The notes beneath the pieces are model-generated. The model had not been told where the DNA came from and did not search any database. It worked only from the letters and a program-made list of their open reading frames with translations. Position numbers and translations under genes: made by a program. This document shows positions 50,270-58,145 of a DNA stretch of 64,000 nucleotides, in pieces (position 1 is the first letter of the stretch; the number at the start of each line of letters is the position of its first letter). The stretch is from an uncultured Subdoligranulum sp. (lineage in GTDB: Bacteria > Bacillota > Clostridia > Oscillospirales > Ruminococcaceae), in the NCBI RefSeq assembly GCF_963931595.1, contig NZ_OZ007030.1, positions 1,046,481 to 1,110,480 on the forward strand, given 5' to 3'.

Positions 50270-51160
50270 ATGGACGAGTACTATTCCGTGGTCAATGCCT
50301 TGCCGCAGACGCTTTCGGACGAGCTGCGCAGGCTGGACGCCATAATAGCGCCGGCTGTGCAGGAAATCCGCCTTAGGGCAGAACAACCGGCCTACTTTAC
50401 CATACGCGGAAAGCTGGTTCCCTGTACCCGGTATCTTCCGACGGCAAAGCATTGTGCATCTGTCGGCCAAGACCTCCTGCAGGACTGCTTTTTGCAGCTG
50501 TGCCGGTACTCGGCCTATGCGTACGAGGAGGAACTGGGTCAGGGGTTCCTGACCATCCGCGGCGGAAATCGGATTGGCGTGGCGGGAAATCGAAGTCTGG
50601 GAGGCTTCACACGCATCACATCATTGAATGTGCGGGTGGCACGGTGGGTCCTCTGTGAACTGCCGGATCCGGTCCGAAAATTCTTGGCAGACGGTGCGGG
50701 CGGCTTGCTGGTGGCGGGAGCACCGGGAAGCGGAAAGACCACTTTCTTGCGCAGTCTGGTGCGGTTCCTCGGGAATACCGAAGAAATTGTTTGTGTGGTG
50801 GACGAGCGTGGCGAGCTGATGGCATCCGACAACGGAACAGTGGCCAGGGGACAGCCAGTATGCTGCGATGTCTATACCCGCTGTTCCAAGGCGGAGGGAA
50901 TCCGTATGGCGCTGCGCTGCATGAATCCGCGGTACATTGTCTGCGATGAATTGGGAACCAATGCCGACACGGAGGCGGTGGAGCAGGGGGTGGCATCGGG
51001 CGTGTGCTTTCTGGCGTCGGTGCACTGTGATTCTCCGCGGGCCCTGCAACAAAAGCCGCAGCTGGCAAAACTTTGCGCAACGGGAGCCTTCTCGGCAGCT
51101 GTGTTTTTGGACGGGCGGCAAAAGCCTGGTACGGTGGCACAATGGGTACAGCTTTCCTGA
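50270..51160 (+). CDS. spoIIIAA: Stage III sporulation protein AA (ATPase)
   Basis: This 296-residue ATPase, related to type II/IV secretion ATPases, powers the SpoIIIA-SpoIIQ channel that links mother cell and forespore. It has Walker A GAPGSGKTT near residues 155-163, VVDERGEL, Walker B YIVCDELG and the conserved FLASVHCDSP histidine. ATG at 50270, with GAGGTGA nine bases upstream, is chosen over a longer frame. It is the first gene of the eight-gene spoIIIA operon, with a sigma-E-like -10 upstream, and overlaps spoIIIAB by 19 bases. Confidence 0.96.
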   Translation: MDEYYSVVNALPQTLSDELRRLDAIIAPAVQEIRLRAEQPAYFTIRGKLVPCTRYLPTAKHCASVGQDLLQDCFLQLCRYSAYAYEEELGQGFLTIRGGNRIGVAGNRSLGGFTRITSLNVRVARWVLCELPDPVRKFLADGAGGLLVAGAPGSGKTTFLRSLVRFLGNTEEIVCVVDERGELMASDNGTVARGQPVCCDVYTRCSKAEGIRMALRCMNPRYIVCDELGTNADTEAVEQGVASGVCFLASVHCDSPRALQQKPQLAKLCATGAFSAAVFLDGRQKPGTVAQWVQLS

Positions 51161-51630
51161 ATTTTTTGCTGCGCTGTCTGGGAACAGGCCTTCTGGTGGC
51201 GGCGGGCGGTGCAGGTGGCATGGCAGCCTGCGCACACAAAAGGTCTGCCTGGCAGGAGGTCTACGCGGTTTCGCGCCTGTTTTCCTATATGCAGCAGCTT
51301 CTCGCATATCAGGCGCTCACAGGGGAGGAACTGTTGCAACGTGCGAAATCCTATCCGCAGTTTACACGCCTGGGGATGCAATCCTGTACGCGGTTGGAAA
51401 CATTGCCGCTGCCTGATACGATTGTGCCCTCTCTGCGGGAGGAAATCCGGTCTGACTTGCATCAACTTTCGATGGCGCCACGGGAAACGGCCTGCAGGAC
51501 CTTGCAGCACTTGGCAACAGTATGTGAAGAGGCAGCGATGCAAAAAGAAAAAGAGGCTCAGATGGCAGAAAAACTCTGGCCGCGGCTGGGAATTTGCCTG
51601 GGCGCGCTGGCTGCCATTCTTATGTGGTGA
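51142..51630 (+). CDS. spoIIIAB: Stage III sporulation protein AB
   Basis: This 162-residue membrane protein resembles the GspF-type platform proteins of type II secretion. It has an N-terminal membrane segment (about 8-27), a helical cytosolic domain with FSYMQQLLAYQALTGEEL and a C-terminal segment (LGICLGALAAILMW). It is expected to sit beneath the SpoIIIAA ATPase in the mother-cell membrane. The start lies within spoIIIAA (19-base overlap), so translation is coupled. Length is close to the Bacillus protein (about 171). Confidence 0.93.
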   Translation: MGTAFLNFLLRCLGTGLLVAAGGAGGMAACAHKRSAWQEVYAVSRLFSYMQQLLAYQALTGEELLQRAKSYPQFTRLGMQSCTRLETLPLPDTIVPSLREEIRSDLHQLSMAPRETACRTLQHLATVCEEAAMQKEKEAQMAEKLWPRLGICLGALAAILMW

Positions 51631-51642
51631 GGGATTGACACA

Positions 51643-51837
51643 ATGAACATTGATCTGGTGTTTAAAATAGCGGCAACCGGTATTATTGTGGCGGTCCTGA
51701 ATCAGCTTCTGATTCGTTCGGGGCGGGAGGATCAGGCCATGATGACCACACTGGCCGGCTTGATTGTGGTTCTGAGTATGCTTGTGAGACAGATCAGCGA
51801 TTTGTTTGTGCTGATCAAGGCGTTATTTGAGTTGTGA
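51643..51837 (+). CDS. spoIIIAC: Stage III sporulation protein AC
   Basis: This 64-residue protein consists almost wholly of two membrane helices (FKIAATGIIVAVLNQLLI and MTTLAGLIVVLSMLV) joined by a polar loop RSGREDQA. This is the typical SpoIIIAC sequence. It forms part of the membrane base of the feeding-tube complex. The ATG follows GAGGGA with a short gap after spoIIIAB. SpoIIIAC and SpoIIIAD are related and adjacent. Confidence 0.95.
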   Translation: MNIDLVFKIAATGIIVAVLNQLLIRSGREDQAMMTTLAGLIVVLSMLVRQISDLFVLIKALFEL

Positions 51838-51846
51838 TGAGGCAAC

Positions 51847-52227
51847 ATGCTGTTATACAAATTGGCCGCCGTGGCGTTTGTGGCGGCGGTACTCAGCCTG
51901 GCGCTCAAAAAAGAACAGCCGGCTTTTGCTTTTCTGGTTTCGGTCTGCGCCGCAGCAGGAATTTTGGCCACAATGACACAGCAGATGCGGCCGGTCATGG
52001 AATGGCTGCAGACACTGGATGGTATTTTGCCGGGTGGGGGAATCGATGCGCTTTTACGGGTGATGGGCATCGCGCTGGTGGCACAGCTCGCGGGGGACCT
52101 GTGTCGAGAGGCAGGCATGTCGGCGACAGCGACGGCAGCGGAACTGTGCGGCAGGTTGCTGGCTTTACTGCAGGCGTTGCCGCTGCTGCAGGAACTGCTC
52201 AGCGCCTATGCGGGCTACTTGCAATAA
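51847..52227 (+). CDS. spoIIIAD: Stage III sporulation protein AD
   Basis: This 126-residue membrane protein has three or four hydrophobic helices (LAAVAFVAAVLSLAL, FLVSVCAAAGILATM, LLRVMGIALVAQLAG and a C-terminal one). It is longer than SpoIIIAC but shares the pattern. It lies 9 bases after spoIIIAC, with GAGGC seven bases upstream of the ATG. A 1.4-kb frame on the same strand overlaps it in another phase, but only the part after 52233 is the real spoIIIAE. Confidence 0.94.
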   Translation: MLLYKLAAVAFVAAVLSLALKKEQPAFAFLVSVCAAAGILATMTQQMRPVMEWLQTLDGILPGGGIDALLRVMGIALVAQLAGDLCREAGMSATATAAELCGRLLALLQALPLLQELLSAYAGYLQ

Positions 52228-52232
52228 TCGGG

Positions 52233-53255
52233 ATGCTGATCCTTTTCCCGCTGCATGCGGACGCGGAAGGGTTCTCCGCGAACGTGGAAGCGATACTCTC
52301 AGGTGGAGACGCCGCCATCCAGGAGGCGTCCGGCTGGCAACTGCAGGATGTGCTCCATTGGCTTGCGGGCCTTGTGGGGACGGACCTCTTTGACCCGTTG
52401 CAATTTGCATGGCGGGCGGGGGCGTACTTGCTTCTGGCAGGGGCATTGAGCCTTCTGGTGACGGGCAGTACCTGGCGGCGCTGCCTGGAGGCGGTATCTT
52501 TGCTGGGATTCGGTGCCATGAGCCTGAATGCCATGATGGATCTGGCGGACGCCGTGGTGACAACCGCGCAGGATTGCCAGAATTATCTGGTGGCTTTTGT
52601 ACCTGTATACAGCGGTGTGGCTGCCATGGGCGGGCAAGGGGCAGGAGCGCTGGTGTACAGCGGCATGTTTTTTGCTATGTCGAGCTTCCTGGCGGGGCTC
52701 ATCCGCACTGTACTGCTTCCTGTGATGCAGATTTATTTCTGCTTTACGGCCTGTGCCTGTATCTGGGGAAACACGGGAATTGAGGAGGCTGCGGCGCTGT
52801 TCGCCAGGTTGTTGCACTGGGCCTTGCGGCTGTGCGGCATTGTGTTTGGCGCCGTTCTGGGACTGCAGAATATCCTGGCCGGAAGTGTGGATAACGCGGC
52901 CCTGAGGACGGGGAAAAGCATGCTGCAGGGGGTTATCCCGGTGGTGGGGGATGCGGCGGCAGCGGCGCTGTCGGGGGCCTCGGCTGCCGTACAGCTGTTG
53001 AAAGGGTCGCTGGCGCTGGCTGCACTGGCTGCACTGGCAGTGGCCTTTGTGCCGGTGGTGGTACAGTGTCTTTTGTACACCGCTGCTTTTGCAGTGGTGG
53101 GGGTGGCCGCCTCCCTGATCGGTCAAAAGCAGTGCGGCAGGTTGTGCCGGCTGTACGGAGAGGGAAGCCGGCTTTGTGTATCGGTGCTGGCATTGTATTT
53201 CTTCATGGTATTCTTGTCCACCGCGTTGCTTTTGCTGGCAGGAAATGGGGTGTAA
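52233..53255 (+). CDS. spoIIIAE: Stage III sporulation protein AE (start uncertain)
   Basis: This polytopic membrane protein is the putative channel or transporter part of the SpoIIIA complex. About seven membrane segments are visible, with YLLLAGALSLLVTG, LVAFVPVYSGVAAMGGQ and GMFFAMSSFLAGLI matching the family core. The ATG at 52233 gives 340 residues but no good Shine-Dalgarno and a truncated signal peptide. The frame stays open upstream and reads RLCGLLAIIGMLILFPLHADA, a complete signal peptide, with GTG at 52146 as a possible initiator inside spoIIIAD. The true start may therefore be further upstream. The Bacillus protein is about 400 residues. Confidence 0.85.
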   Translation: MLILFPLHADAEGFSANVEAILSGGDAAIQEASGWQLQDVLHWLAGLVGTDLFDPLQFAWRAGAYLLLAGALSLLVTGSTWRRCLEAVSLLGFGAMSLNAMMDLADAVVTTAQDCQNYLVAFVPVYSGVAAMGGQGAGALVYSGMFFAMSSFLAGLIRTVLLPVMQIYFCFTACACIWGNTGIEEAAALFARLLHWALRLCGIVFGAVLGLQNILAGSVDNAALRTGKSMLQGVIPVVGDAAAAALSGASAAVQLLKGSLALAALAALAVAFVPVVVQCLLYTAAFAVVGVAASLIGQKQCGRLCRLYGEGSRLCVSVLALYFFMVFLSTALLLLAGNGV

Positions 53256-53258
53256 TTG

Positions 53259-53702
53259 ATGGAATCGATTCGCCATGTGGCGCTGGGATGTTGTGTGATC
53301 TCCACTGTGGCAGGGATGATCCGGATTTTCTGGCCGGAGAACAGCCTGGCACCTGTCATAAATGCAGTCTTGGCACTGTATATTATAACGGCAGCGCTGC
53401 AGCTGGTCCGGGGGGCGGATTGGCAATCGCTGGCTGCGGAATTGTATGCGCTGACTGCCGCAGAGACCGAGATGTCAGATTCTTATGTAGAGTATGGGAA
53501 ACAGCTGGGGCAGGAAGCTTCCGCCCAGGCGATCCGGACGGTTCTGGGGCAGGCGGGTGTGGATGCTGCGGTCCAGATCCGGGGAAATACCTGCGAGGTC
53601 ACGCTGCTTCACGCAGAAGACCGGGAAAGAGCAGAAGCTGTGTTGCAATCCAGCTGCGGAACTCTTTCCTATACCATCACGGCGGGAGGTGATGCGTCGT
53701 GA
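53259..53702 (+). CDS. spoIIIAF: Stage III sporulation protein AF
   Basis: This 147-residue protein has two N-terminal membrane segments (about residues 8-25 and 33-48) and a soluble domain (residues 60-147) with the ring-building-motif character of this family. ATG at 53259 has GGGGTG 6 bases upstream; a TTG three bases earlier is less likely. The frame starts three bases after the spoIIIAE stop and overlaps spoIIIAG by four bases (GTGA). Confidence 0.92.
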   Translation: MESIRHVALGCCVISTVAGMIRIFWPENSLAPVINAVLALYIITAALQLVRGADWQSLAAELYALTAAETEMSDSYVEYGKQLGQEASAQAIRTVLGQAGVDAAVQIRGNTCEVTLLHAEDRERAEAVLQSSCGTLSYTITAGGDAS

Positions 53703-54235
53703 AAACGGGGACGGCGTGGCTGGAGCGGTGGAGCGGGCGAATCAAAGCACTGGTAAATGACGAAAAGAAACGGGTCAATCTGGTGGTCTGCCTCGGTCTG
53801 GCGGGGCTGGTCCTGCTGGCCTTGCCGGAATGGGTGCCACAGGAAGATGCGTCAACCCGCGTGGAAGCGGAAGTTAGTGCTCCAGGCCCGGAGGACTACG
53901 CGGTACAACTGCAGGAACACCTGGAACAACTCATTGCGCAGGTGGACGGTGCCGGTGCGGCAAGGGTCATGGTGACGCTTGCCTCCGGGGAGGAAAATAT
54001 CTATGCCACAGACCGACAGACATCCGCGGATGGTCAGGATACAGTCAGCCATGTATTGCTGGATGATGACGGCCTGGTCGAAACGGTACAAACCCCGCAG
54101 GTGTTGGGGGTGGCAGTTGTCTGTGAAGGAGGGGGAGACGCCGCTGTACAGAATCAGATCAGTGAACTGGTGGAAGCCTTGACGGGCGTAGGGGCCAATC
54201 ATGTCACAGTCGCCAAAATGGCGGCCGCAGAATAA
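53699..54235 (+). CDS. spoIIIAG: Stage III sporulation protein AG
   Basis: This 178-residue protein forms, in Bacillus, a large ring between the mother-cell and forespore membranes. It has one N-terminal membrane segment (about 27-43: VNLVVCLGLAGLVLLAL) and an extracytoplasmic domain with QLEHLIAQVDGAGAARVMVTLASG-type sequence split across residues 70-100, and a terminal LVEALTGVGANHVTVAKM. The start is GTG at 53699, overlapping the spoIIIAF stop. The length is shorter than in Bacillus (229). Confidence 0.93.
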   Translation: MKTGTAWLERWSGRIKALVNDEKKRVNLVVCLGLAGLVLLALPEWVPQEDASTRVEAEVSAPGPEDYAVQLQEHLEQLIAQVDGAGAARVMVTLASGEENIYATDRQTSADGQDTVSHVLLDDDGLVETVQTPQVLGVAVVCEGGGDAAVQNQISELVEALTGVGANHVTVAKMAAAE

Positions 54236-54248
54236 GGGGGTACATGGG

Positions 54249-54884
54249 ATGAAACAGACGGCAACCAAGCAAAGCAAACACCGCCGGGCAACCGCGGCCG
54301 TGATGGCACTGGCACTGGGGGCGGCAGTTTATTTGAACTGGTCCTTTGCGCGGCAGGCGCCGGATGACCTGACGGCGTCGCCGGCCGAAGAAACGGCGGT
54401 AGAGACAGCTGCCGCAGCCGTCACCGACCCGCTGGAGACATCGGCTGATGCCGGGGAGGTGCCGGAACAGACCGTGAACAAGAATTACGGGGAGGCACAG
54501 ATGGTCAGCGTCACCCAGGACGCCGGCACGGAATTCTTTGAGGAGGCGCGGCTGTCCCGGAGCAAAGCGCGGGACGAAGCGCTGGAGGCACTGAACGAAG
54601 CACTCAAAGATACCTCGGTCAGCGAAGCGGAGAAAAAGGCCCTGACCGACAAACTCAGTATGCAGGTCAACAATATCACCCTGGAGACCAAGCTGGAAAC
54701 GCTGATCAAGTCCAAGGGGTTCGCGGACTGTGTGGTCAATCTGGAGGGGGAGCGGGCCAATGTAACGGTCATGACAGAAAATGATGCGCTGACGGCCGAG
54801 GAGGTTGCCAGAATCCGGGATGCGCTGATGAGCCAGTGCAAGGACCTGGATGCGCAGGACATCACCATCGTGGAGGTAAAATAA
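54249..54884 (+). CDS. spoIIIAH: Stage III sporulation protein AH
   Basis: This 211-residue protein binds SpoIIQ across the intermembrane space in Bacillus. It has one N-terminal membrane segment (about 15-33, TAAVMALALGAAVYLNW), an Ala/Thr/Glu-rich linker and a C-terminal YscJ/FliF-like domain (ARLSRSKARDEALEALNEAL, LIKSKGFADCVVNLEGERANVTV). ATG at 54249 gives this N-terminus; an ATG five bases earlier is out of frame. It closes the spoIIIA operon. accB/accC, which follow in Bacillus, are absent. Confidence 0.94.
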   Translation: MKQTATKQSKHRRATAAVMALALGAAVYLNWSFARQAPDDLTASPAEETAVETAAAAVTDPLETSADAGEVPEQTVNKNYGEAQMVSVTQDAGTEFFEEARLSRSKARDEALEALNEALKDTSVSEAEKKALTDKLSMQVNNITLETKLETLIKSKGFADCVVNLEGERANVTVMTENDALTAEEVARIRDALMSQCKDLDAQDITIVEVK

Positions 54885-54896
54885 ACCTTTCATCAG

Positions 54897-54925
54897 TTGC
54901 AAATGGTATGGTTTTGTGGTAAACT
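54897..54925 (+). promoter_or_regulatory. Sigma-A promoter for the asp23-nusB operon
   Basis: TTGCAA (54897-54902) and TAAACT (54920-54925) have 17-base spacing; TATACT at 54930-54935 is an alternative -10. It separates the housekeeping operon from spoIIIA. Confidence 0.55.
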
Positions 54926-54988
54926 AAACTATACTATAAGAAAAAGTGGCCCGCGGTAAGGGCTGCATGCAACGGGAGGGTACACAAC

Positions 54989-55348
54989 ATGGATGTGCAG
55001 AATACCATCGGGGGCAGCTTGCAGATTTCAACGGATGTCTTGGCCAAGATTGCCCGTCTGGCTGCGTTGGAAGTGGGCGGCGTTGCCGAGGTGACGACTG
55101 GAAACAGCCAGAACGTTCGCCGGCTGCTGAGCCGTACCGGCCTGCAGAAGCCGGTCAGCGTTGTGCTGGAAGATGGCGTCGCGGCCGTGACCGTGCATCT
55201 GACGGCAAATTATGGCCAGAAGATCATGCCGTTGTGTGAAAAAGTGCAGGAGAACGTCAAGCAGACCATCCAGAATATGACGGGGATTACGGTATCCCGG
55301 GTCAACGTTCTGGTGGTGGGCCTGGCGCAGCCCGAAGCACAGGACTGA
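54989..55348 (+). CDS. Asp23/Gls24 family protein (YqhY-like)
   Basis: This 119-residue protein belongs to the Asp23/Gls24 family, as does Bacillus YqhY at the same place before nusB. The core segments are GGSLQISTDVLAKIARLAAL, EVGGVAEV, the DGVAAVTVHLTANYGQ strand pair and TGITVSRVNVLVVGL. There is no membrane segment. In Bacillus, yqhY is cotranscribed with accBC and influences lipid synthesis; here those genes are missing. GGGAGGG lies 8 bases upstream of the ATG. Confidence 0.93.
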   Translation: MDVQNTIGGSLQISTDVLAKIARLAALEVGGVAEVTTGNSQNVRRLLSRTGLQKPVSVVLEDGVAAVTVHLTANYGQKIMPLCEKVQENVKQTIQNMTGITVSRVNVLVVGLAQPEAQD

Positions 55349-55373
55349 AGAAGAGAAGGACAGGAAACCAAGT

Positions 55374-55790
55374 ATGGGAAAAAAGCTCACCCGCCGCGAA
55401 TCCCGTGAGGCGGCTTTTCTGACGGCATTTGCCGCCACATTCGAACCGGAGGCTCCCAGCCTGCCGACCGGCGCTGAACAGCCGGAGGCAGATGCATTTG
55501 CACACCAGTTGCTGGCAGCCATGAACGATCACGCTGCAGAACTGGATGCGATGATTGAGAGCCACCTGAAGGGATGGAAACTCAATCGTGTGCCGCGCGT
55601 CAGTCTGGTTGCGCTTCGGTTGGCATTGGCAGAAATGCTGTATGGGGAAGAACAAAAGCCGGGCGTTGCCATCAACGAGGCGGTGGAGATCGTCAAAAAA
55701 TACGGCGCCGATAACGATTATCAGTTTGTCAACGGTTTGCTTGGCACGGTAGCCCGCGAGCGGGAAGAACACCCGGAAGCAACATGCTGA
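55374..55790 (+). CDS. nusB: Transcription antitermination protein NusB
   Basis: This 138-residue protein binds boxA RNA with NusE (S10) in rRNA antitermination. It is all-helical, with the N-terminal RRESREAAFLTAFA arginine-rich RNA-binding segment, the central WKLNRVPRVSLVALRLALAEML and the C-terminal GVAINEAVEIVKKYGADNDY plus FVNGLLGTV, the family hallmark. AGAAGGA precedes the ATG. The end overlaps the TsaD-like gene by 7 bases, suggesting coupled translation. Confidence 0.95.
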   Translation: MGKKLTRRESREAAFLTAFAATFEPEAPSLPTGAEQPEADAFAHQLLAAMNDHAAELDAMIESHLKGWKLNRVPRVSLVALRLALAEMLYGEEQKPGVAINEAVEIVKKYGADNDYQFVNGLLGTVAREREEHPEATC

Positions 55791-56731
55791 CGCTGGGGAT
55801 CGATACCAGCAATTATGCAACCTCTCTGGCTGTGTTTGACACAAATGCCGGAGAGGTTGTTTGCGATTGCAAAAAGTTTTTGCCGGTCAAGCCGGGACAG
55901 ATGGGGCTGCGCCAGAGTGATGCCCTGTTTCACCATACCTGTGCTTTGCCGCCGATGCTGGCGGAACTGGGAAGCAAGGTGGATTTGACCCGCGTCGAAG
56001 CGGTGGGCGTATCTGCCAAACCCCGCCCGGTGGAAGGCTCCTACATGCCTTGCTTTCTGGCAGGCGTCAATGCGGCCTCGGCCTTTGCATTGGCCCGGAA
56101 CCTTCCGTTACTGCAGACAACACACCAGCAGGGGCATATTGCTGCCGCACTGTTTGCCACCGGCGAGATCAGCCTGTTCACACAGGAAGTGCTTGTCTTT
56201 CATGTGTCGGGCGGAACCACAGACCTTCTGCTGTGTCAGGGGGCGGACGCCATTGTGCCGCTGGGTACCAGCAGTGACCTGTATGCGGGCCAGGCTGTCG
56301 ATCGGCTGGGTGTGAAACTGGGATTCCCGTTCCCGGCAGGAACCTACGTGAGTGAGCAGGCGGCGCAGTGCCCGGACAAGATTCGCCCGAAGGTAAGTGT
56401 CCGTGGGATGGAATGCAGTTTGTCCGGGCTGGAAAATCAGTGTGCCAGACTACTGCAGGAAGGCAAGACGGCTGCCTATGTCTGCAAATATTGTCTTTTA
56501 TGCATTGGGGAGACGCTGGTACGAATGGCGGATGCGGCGCTGCGGGAACACCCCGGCTTGCCGGTGGTATTTGCAGGCGGCGTGATGAGCAGTGAGCTGA
56601 TCAAGACCTATGTGATGCATCGGGTACCCGGGGCTCATTTTGTGCCGGGAAAATTCGCCAGTGATAACGCAATCGGGATTTCCGTTTTGGCAGCCAAGGA
56701 GAATCAGGCATGGCCGATTTTATCAATGTAA
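55784..56731 (+). CDS. TsaD/Kae1-like protein (peptidase M22 family paralogue)
   Basis: This 315-residue ASKHA-fold protein is related to TsaD, the tRNA t6A transferase. It has the N-terminal LGIDTSNYATSLAV, RQSDALFHHT, the metal-ligand motif HQQGHIAAAL (H-x-x-x-H, corresponding to HMEGH), FHVSGGTTDLLL, the FAGGVMSS glycine loop and the terminal FASDNAIGISVLAA. The sequence is diverged and shorter at the centre than canonical TsaD, so it is probably a paralogue rather than the main enzyme. In many Clostridia this gene sits between nusB and xseA where Bacillus has folD. Overlaps both neighbours. Function unproven. Confidence 0.84.
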   Translation: MLTLGIDTSNYATSLAVFDTNAGEVVCDCKKFLPVKPGQMGLRQSDALFHHTCALPPMLAELGSKVDLTRVEAVGVSAKPRPVEGSYMPCFLAGVNAASAFALARNLPLLQTTHQQGHIAAALFATGEISLFTQEVLVFHVSGGTTDLLLCQGADAIVPLGTSSDLYAGQAVDRLGVKLGFPFPAGTYVSEQAAQCPDKIRPKVSVRGMECSLSGLENQCARLLQEGKTAAYVCKYCLLCIGETLVRMADAALREHPGLPVVFAGGVMSSELIKTYVMHRVPGAHFVPGKFASDNAIGISVLAAKENQAWPILSM

Positions 56732-57933
56732 GTACCTTAAACCGCCTGGCCAAGGATGTCCTTGCGCAGTGTGAGCCGCTGAACAATCTGATCGTATGCG
56801 GTGAAATTTCCGGTTTCACGCGGCATTACAAAAGCGGGCATCTGTATTTTACCCTGAAGGATGAAAATGCCAGCGTGAAGGGCGTCATGTTCCGCAATCA
56901 GGCGCGGCTTCTGAATTTCGAGCCCCAGAATGGTATGCTGGTACTGGCGTATGGACATGCCACGATTTATGAACGGGATGGCGCTTTTCAGCTGTATGTG
57001 GACTATATGCGCCCCTTCGGCGCCGGTGCAGCCCAGATGGCTTTCGATGCCCTGTATAAAAAGCTGGAGGCCGAAGGCTTGTTTGCTCAGGAGCGCAAAC
57101 GTCCGCTGCCGCGTATGCCCCATTGTATTGGTGTGGTGACCAGTAAAACGGGTGCCGCCTGGCAGGATGTACAGAATGTGATCGGGCGCCGCTGGCCCAT
57201 GGTCAAACTGTTGCTGGCGCCGGTCAATGTGCAGGGACTGGAAGCGGAACACAGCATCATTGCGGGCATCCGGGCGCTGGACAAAGATACGCGTGCGGAC
57301 CTGATTCTGGTAACGCGGGGCGGCGGCAGCAAGGAAGACCTCTGGATCTTTAACAGCGAGCGGATCGCCCGTGCCGCCGCAGCCTGCCACAAGCCGGTGG
57401 TCTCCGCTGTGGGCCATGAGATCGATACCACCATTCTGGACTATGTGGCCGATCTGCGCGCGCCTACGCCTTCCGCGGCGGCAGAACTTTGCGTGCCTGA
57501 CCGGGAAGAAATTTTGCAAAAAATATCCATTTTGCAGCAGAATATTCAAAATAATATACAGAATCGCATCCAGTTATGCTATAATAAATATACAATGGCA
57601 ACGGTGCGGCAAGCACGGCAGCATCAAGTGCAAAAGATCAACCGCTATGAGCAGGAATGGCAGCGGGCAGCCGACCTGCTGCAGCAGGCACAACAGCACC
57701 GGGTGTCCCGGGCAGAAAGTACTTTGCGGTCCGCCGCGGCATTGGCGGAATCCCTGAATCCCTACGGTGTTTTGGCGCGCGGGTATGCCATCGTCCAACG
57801 GGACAGCGAAGTGTGCACGGTGGATAATCTGCAGCCAGATCAGCAAATCCGACTGCGAGGCGCCGGGGCGGAGGCTGATTGTCTGGTACAGTCGGTGCAG
57901 AGAATCGAAACACAGGAGAACAACGGTTTATGA
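56710..57933 (+). CDS. xseA: Exodeoxyribonuclease VII large subunit
   Basis: This 407-residue subunit, with XseB, degrades single-stranded DNA from both ends. The N-terminal OB-fold (LVCGEISGFTRHYKSGHLYF-type, residues 28-48) is followed by the catalytic region with GVVTSKTGAAWQDV, LILVTRGGGSKEDLW, and SAVGHEIDTTILDYVADLRAPTPSAAAE split over residues 235-265. A coiled-coil and the C-terminal GVLARGYAIVQRD segment follow. The start lies 22 bases inside the TsaD-like gene. The stop overlaps xseB by four bases (ATGA). Confidence 0.95.
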   Translation: MADFINVSTLNRLAKDVLAQCEPLNNLIVCGEISGFTRHYKSGHLYFTLKDENASVKGVMFRNQARLLNFEPQNGMLVLAYGHATIYERDGAFQLYVDYMRPFGAGAAQMAFDALYKKLEAEGLFAQERKRPLPRMPHCIGVVTSKTGAAWQDVQNVIGRRWPMVKLLLAPVNVQGLEAEHSIIAGIRALDKDTRADLILVTRGGGSKEDLWIFNSERIARAAAACHKPVVSAVGHEIDTTILDYVADLRAPTPSAAAELCVPDREEILQKISILQQNIQNNIQNRIQLCYNKYTMATVRQARQHQVQKINRYEQEWQRAADLLQQAQQHRVSRAESTLRSAAALAESLNPYGVLARGYAIVQRDSEVCTVDNLQPDQQIRLRGAGAEADCLVQSVQRIETQENNGL

Positions 57934-58145
57934 AACAGCCGAAATCTTTTGAAGAGGGAATGCAGCGTCTGCAGGAACTGCTGACGGTCCTGCAGGATGA
58001 TACGACACCCCTTGCCCAATCGGTGAAATTGTACGCAGAGGCAGCCGGACTGATTGCCTATTGCAAACAGACCCTGGATAAGGCAAAGCTTCAGGTCGAG
58101 GAAATTGATGCCGAACTGGCTGAAAAAACAGGAGAAACATTATGA
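57930..58145 (+). CDS. xseB: Exodeoxyribonuclease VII small subunit
   Basis: This 71-residue helical hairpin protein wraps the XseA coiled-coil. The sequence SFEEGMQRLQELLTVLQDDTTPLAQSVKLYAEA, split here, with KQTLDKAKLQVEEI is the complete family signature. ATG at 57930 with AGGAG upstream is chosen over a 17-residue longer frame. It overlaps xseA by 4 bases and ispA by 4 bases (ATGA). Confidence 0.96.
   Translation: MKQPKSFEEGMQRLQELLTVLQDDTTPLAQSVKLYAEAAGLIAYCKQTLDKAKLQVEEIDAELAEKTGETL

Noticed and set aside
51834..52232. In-frame extension of spoIIIAE through all of spoIIIAD
   Set aside because: This part overlaps a clear spoIIIAD gene and reads as Gly/Thr-rich sequence with no family similarity, apart from the last 20 residues discussed as a possible signal peptide.
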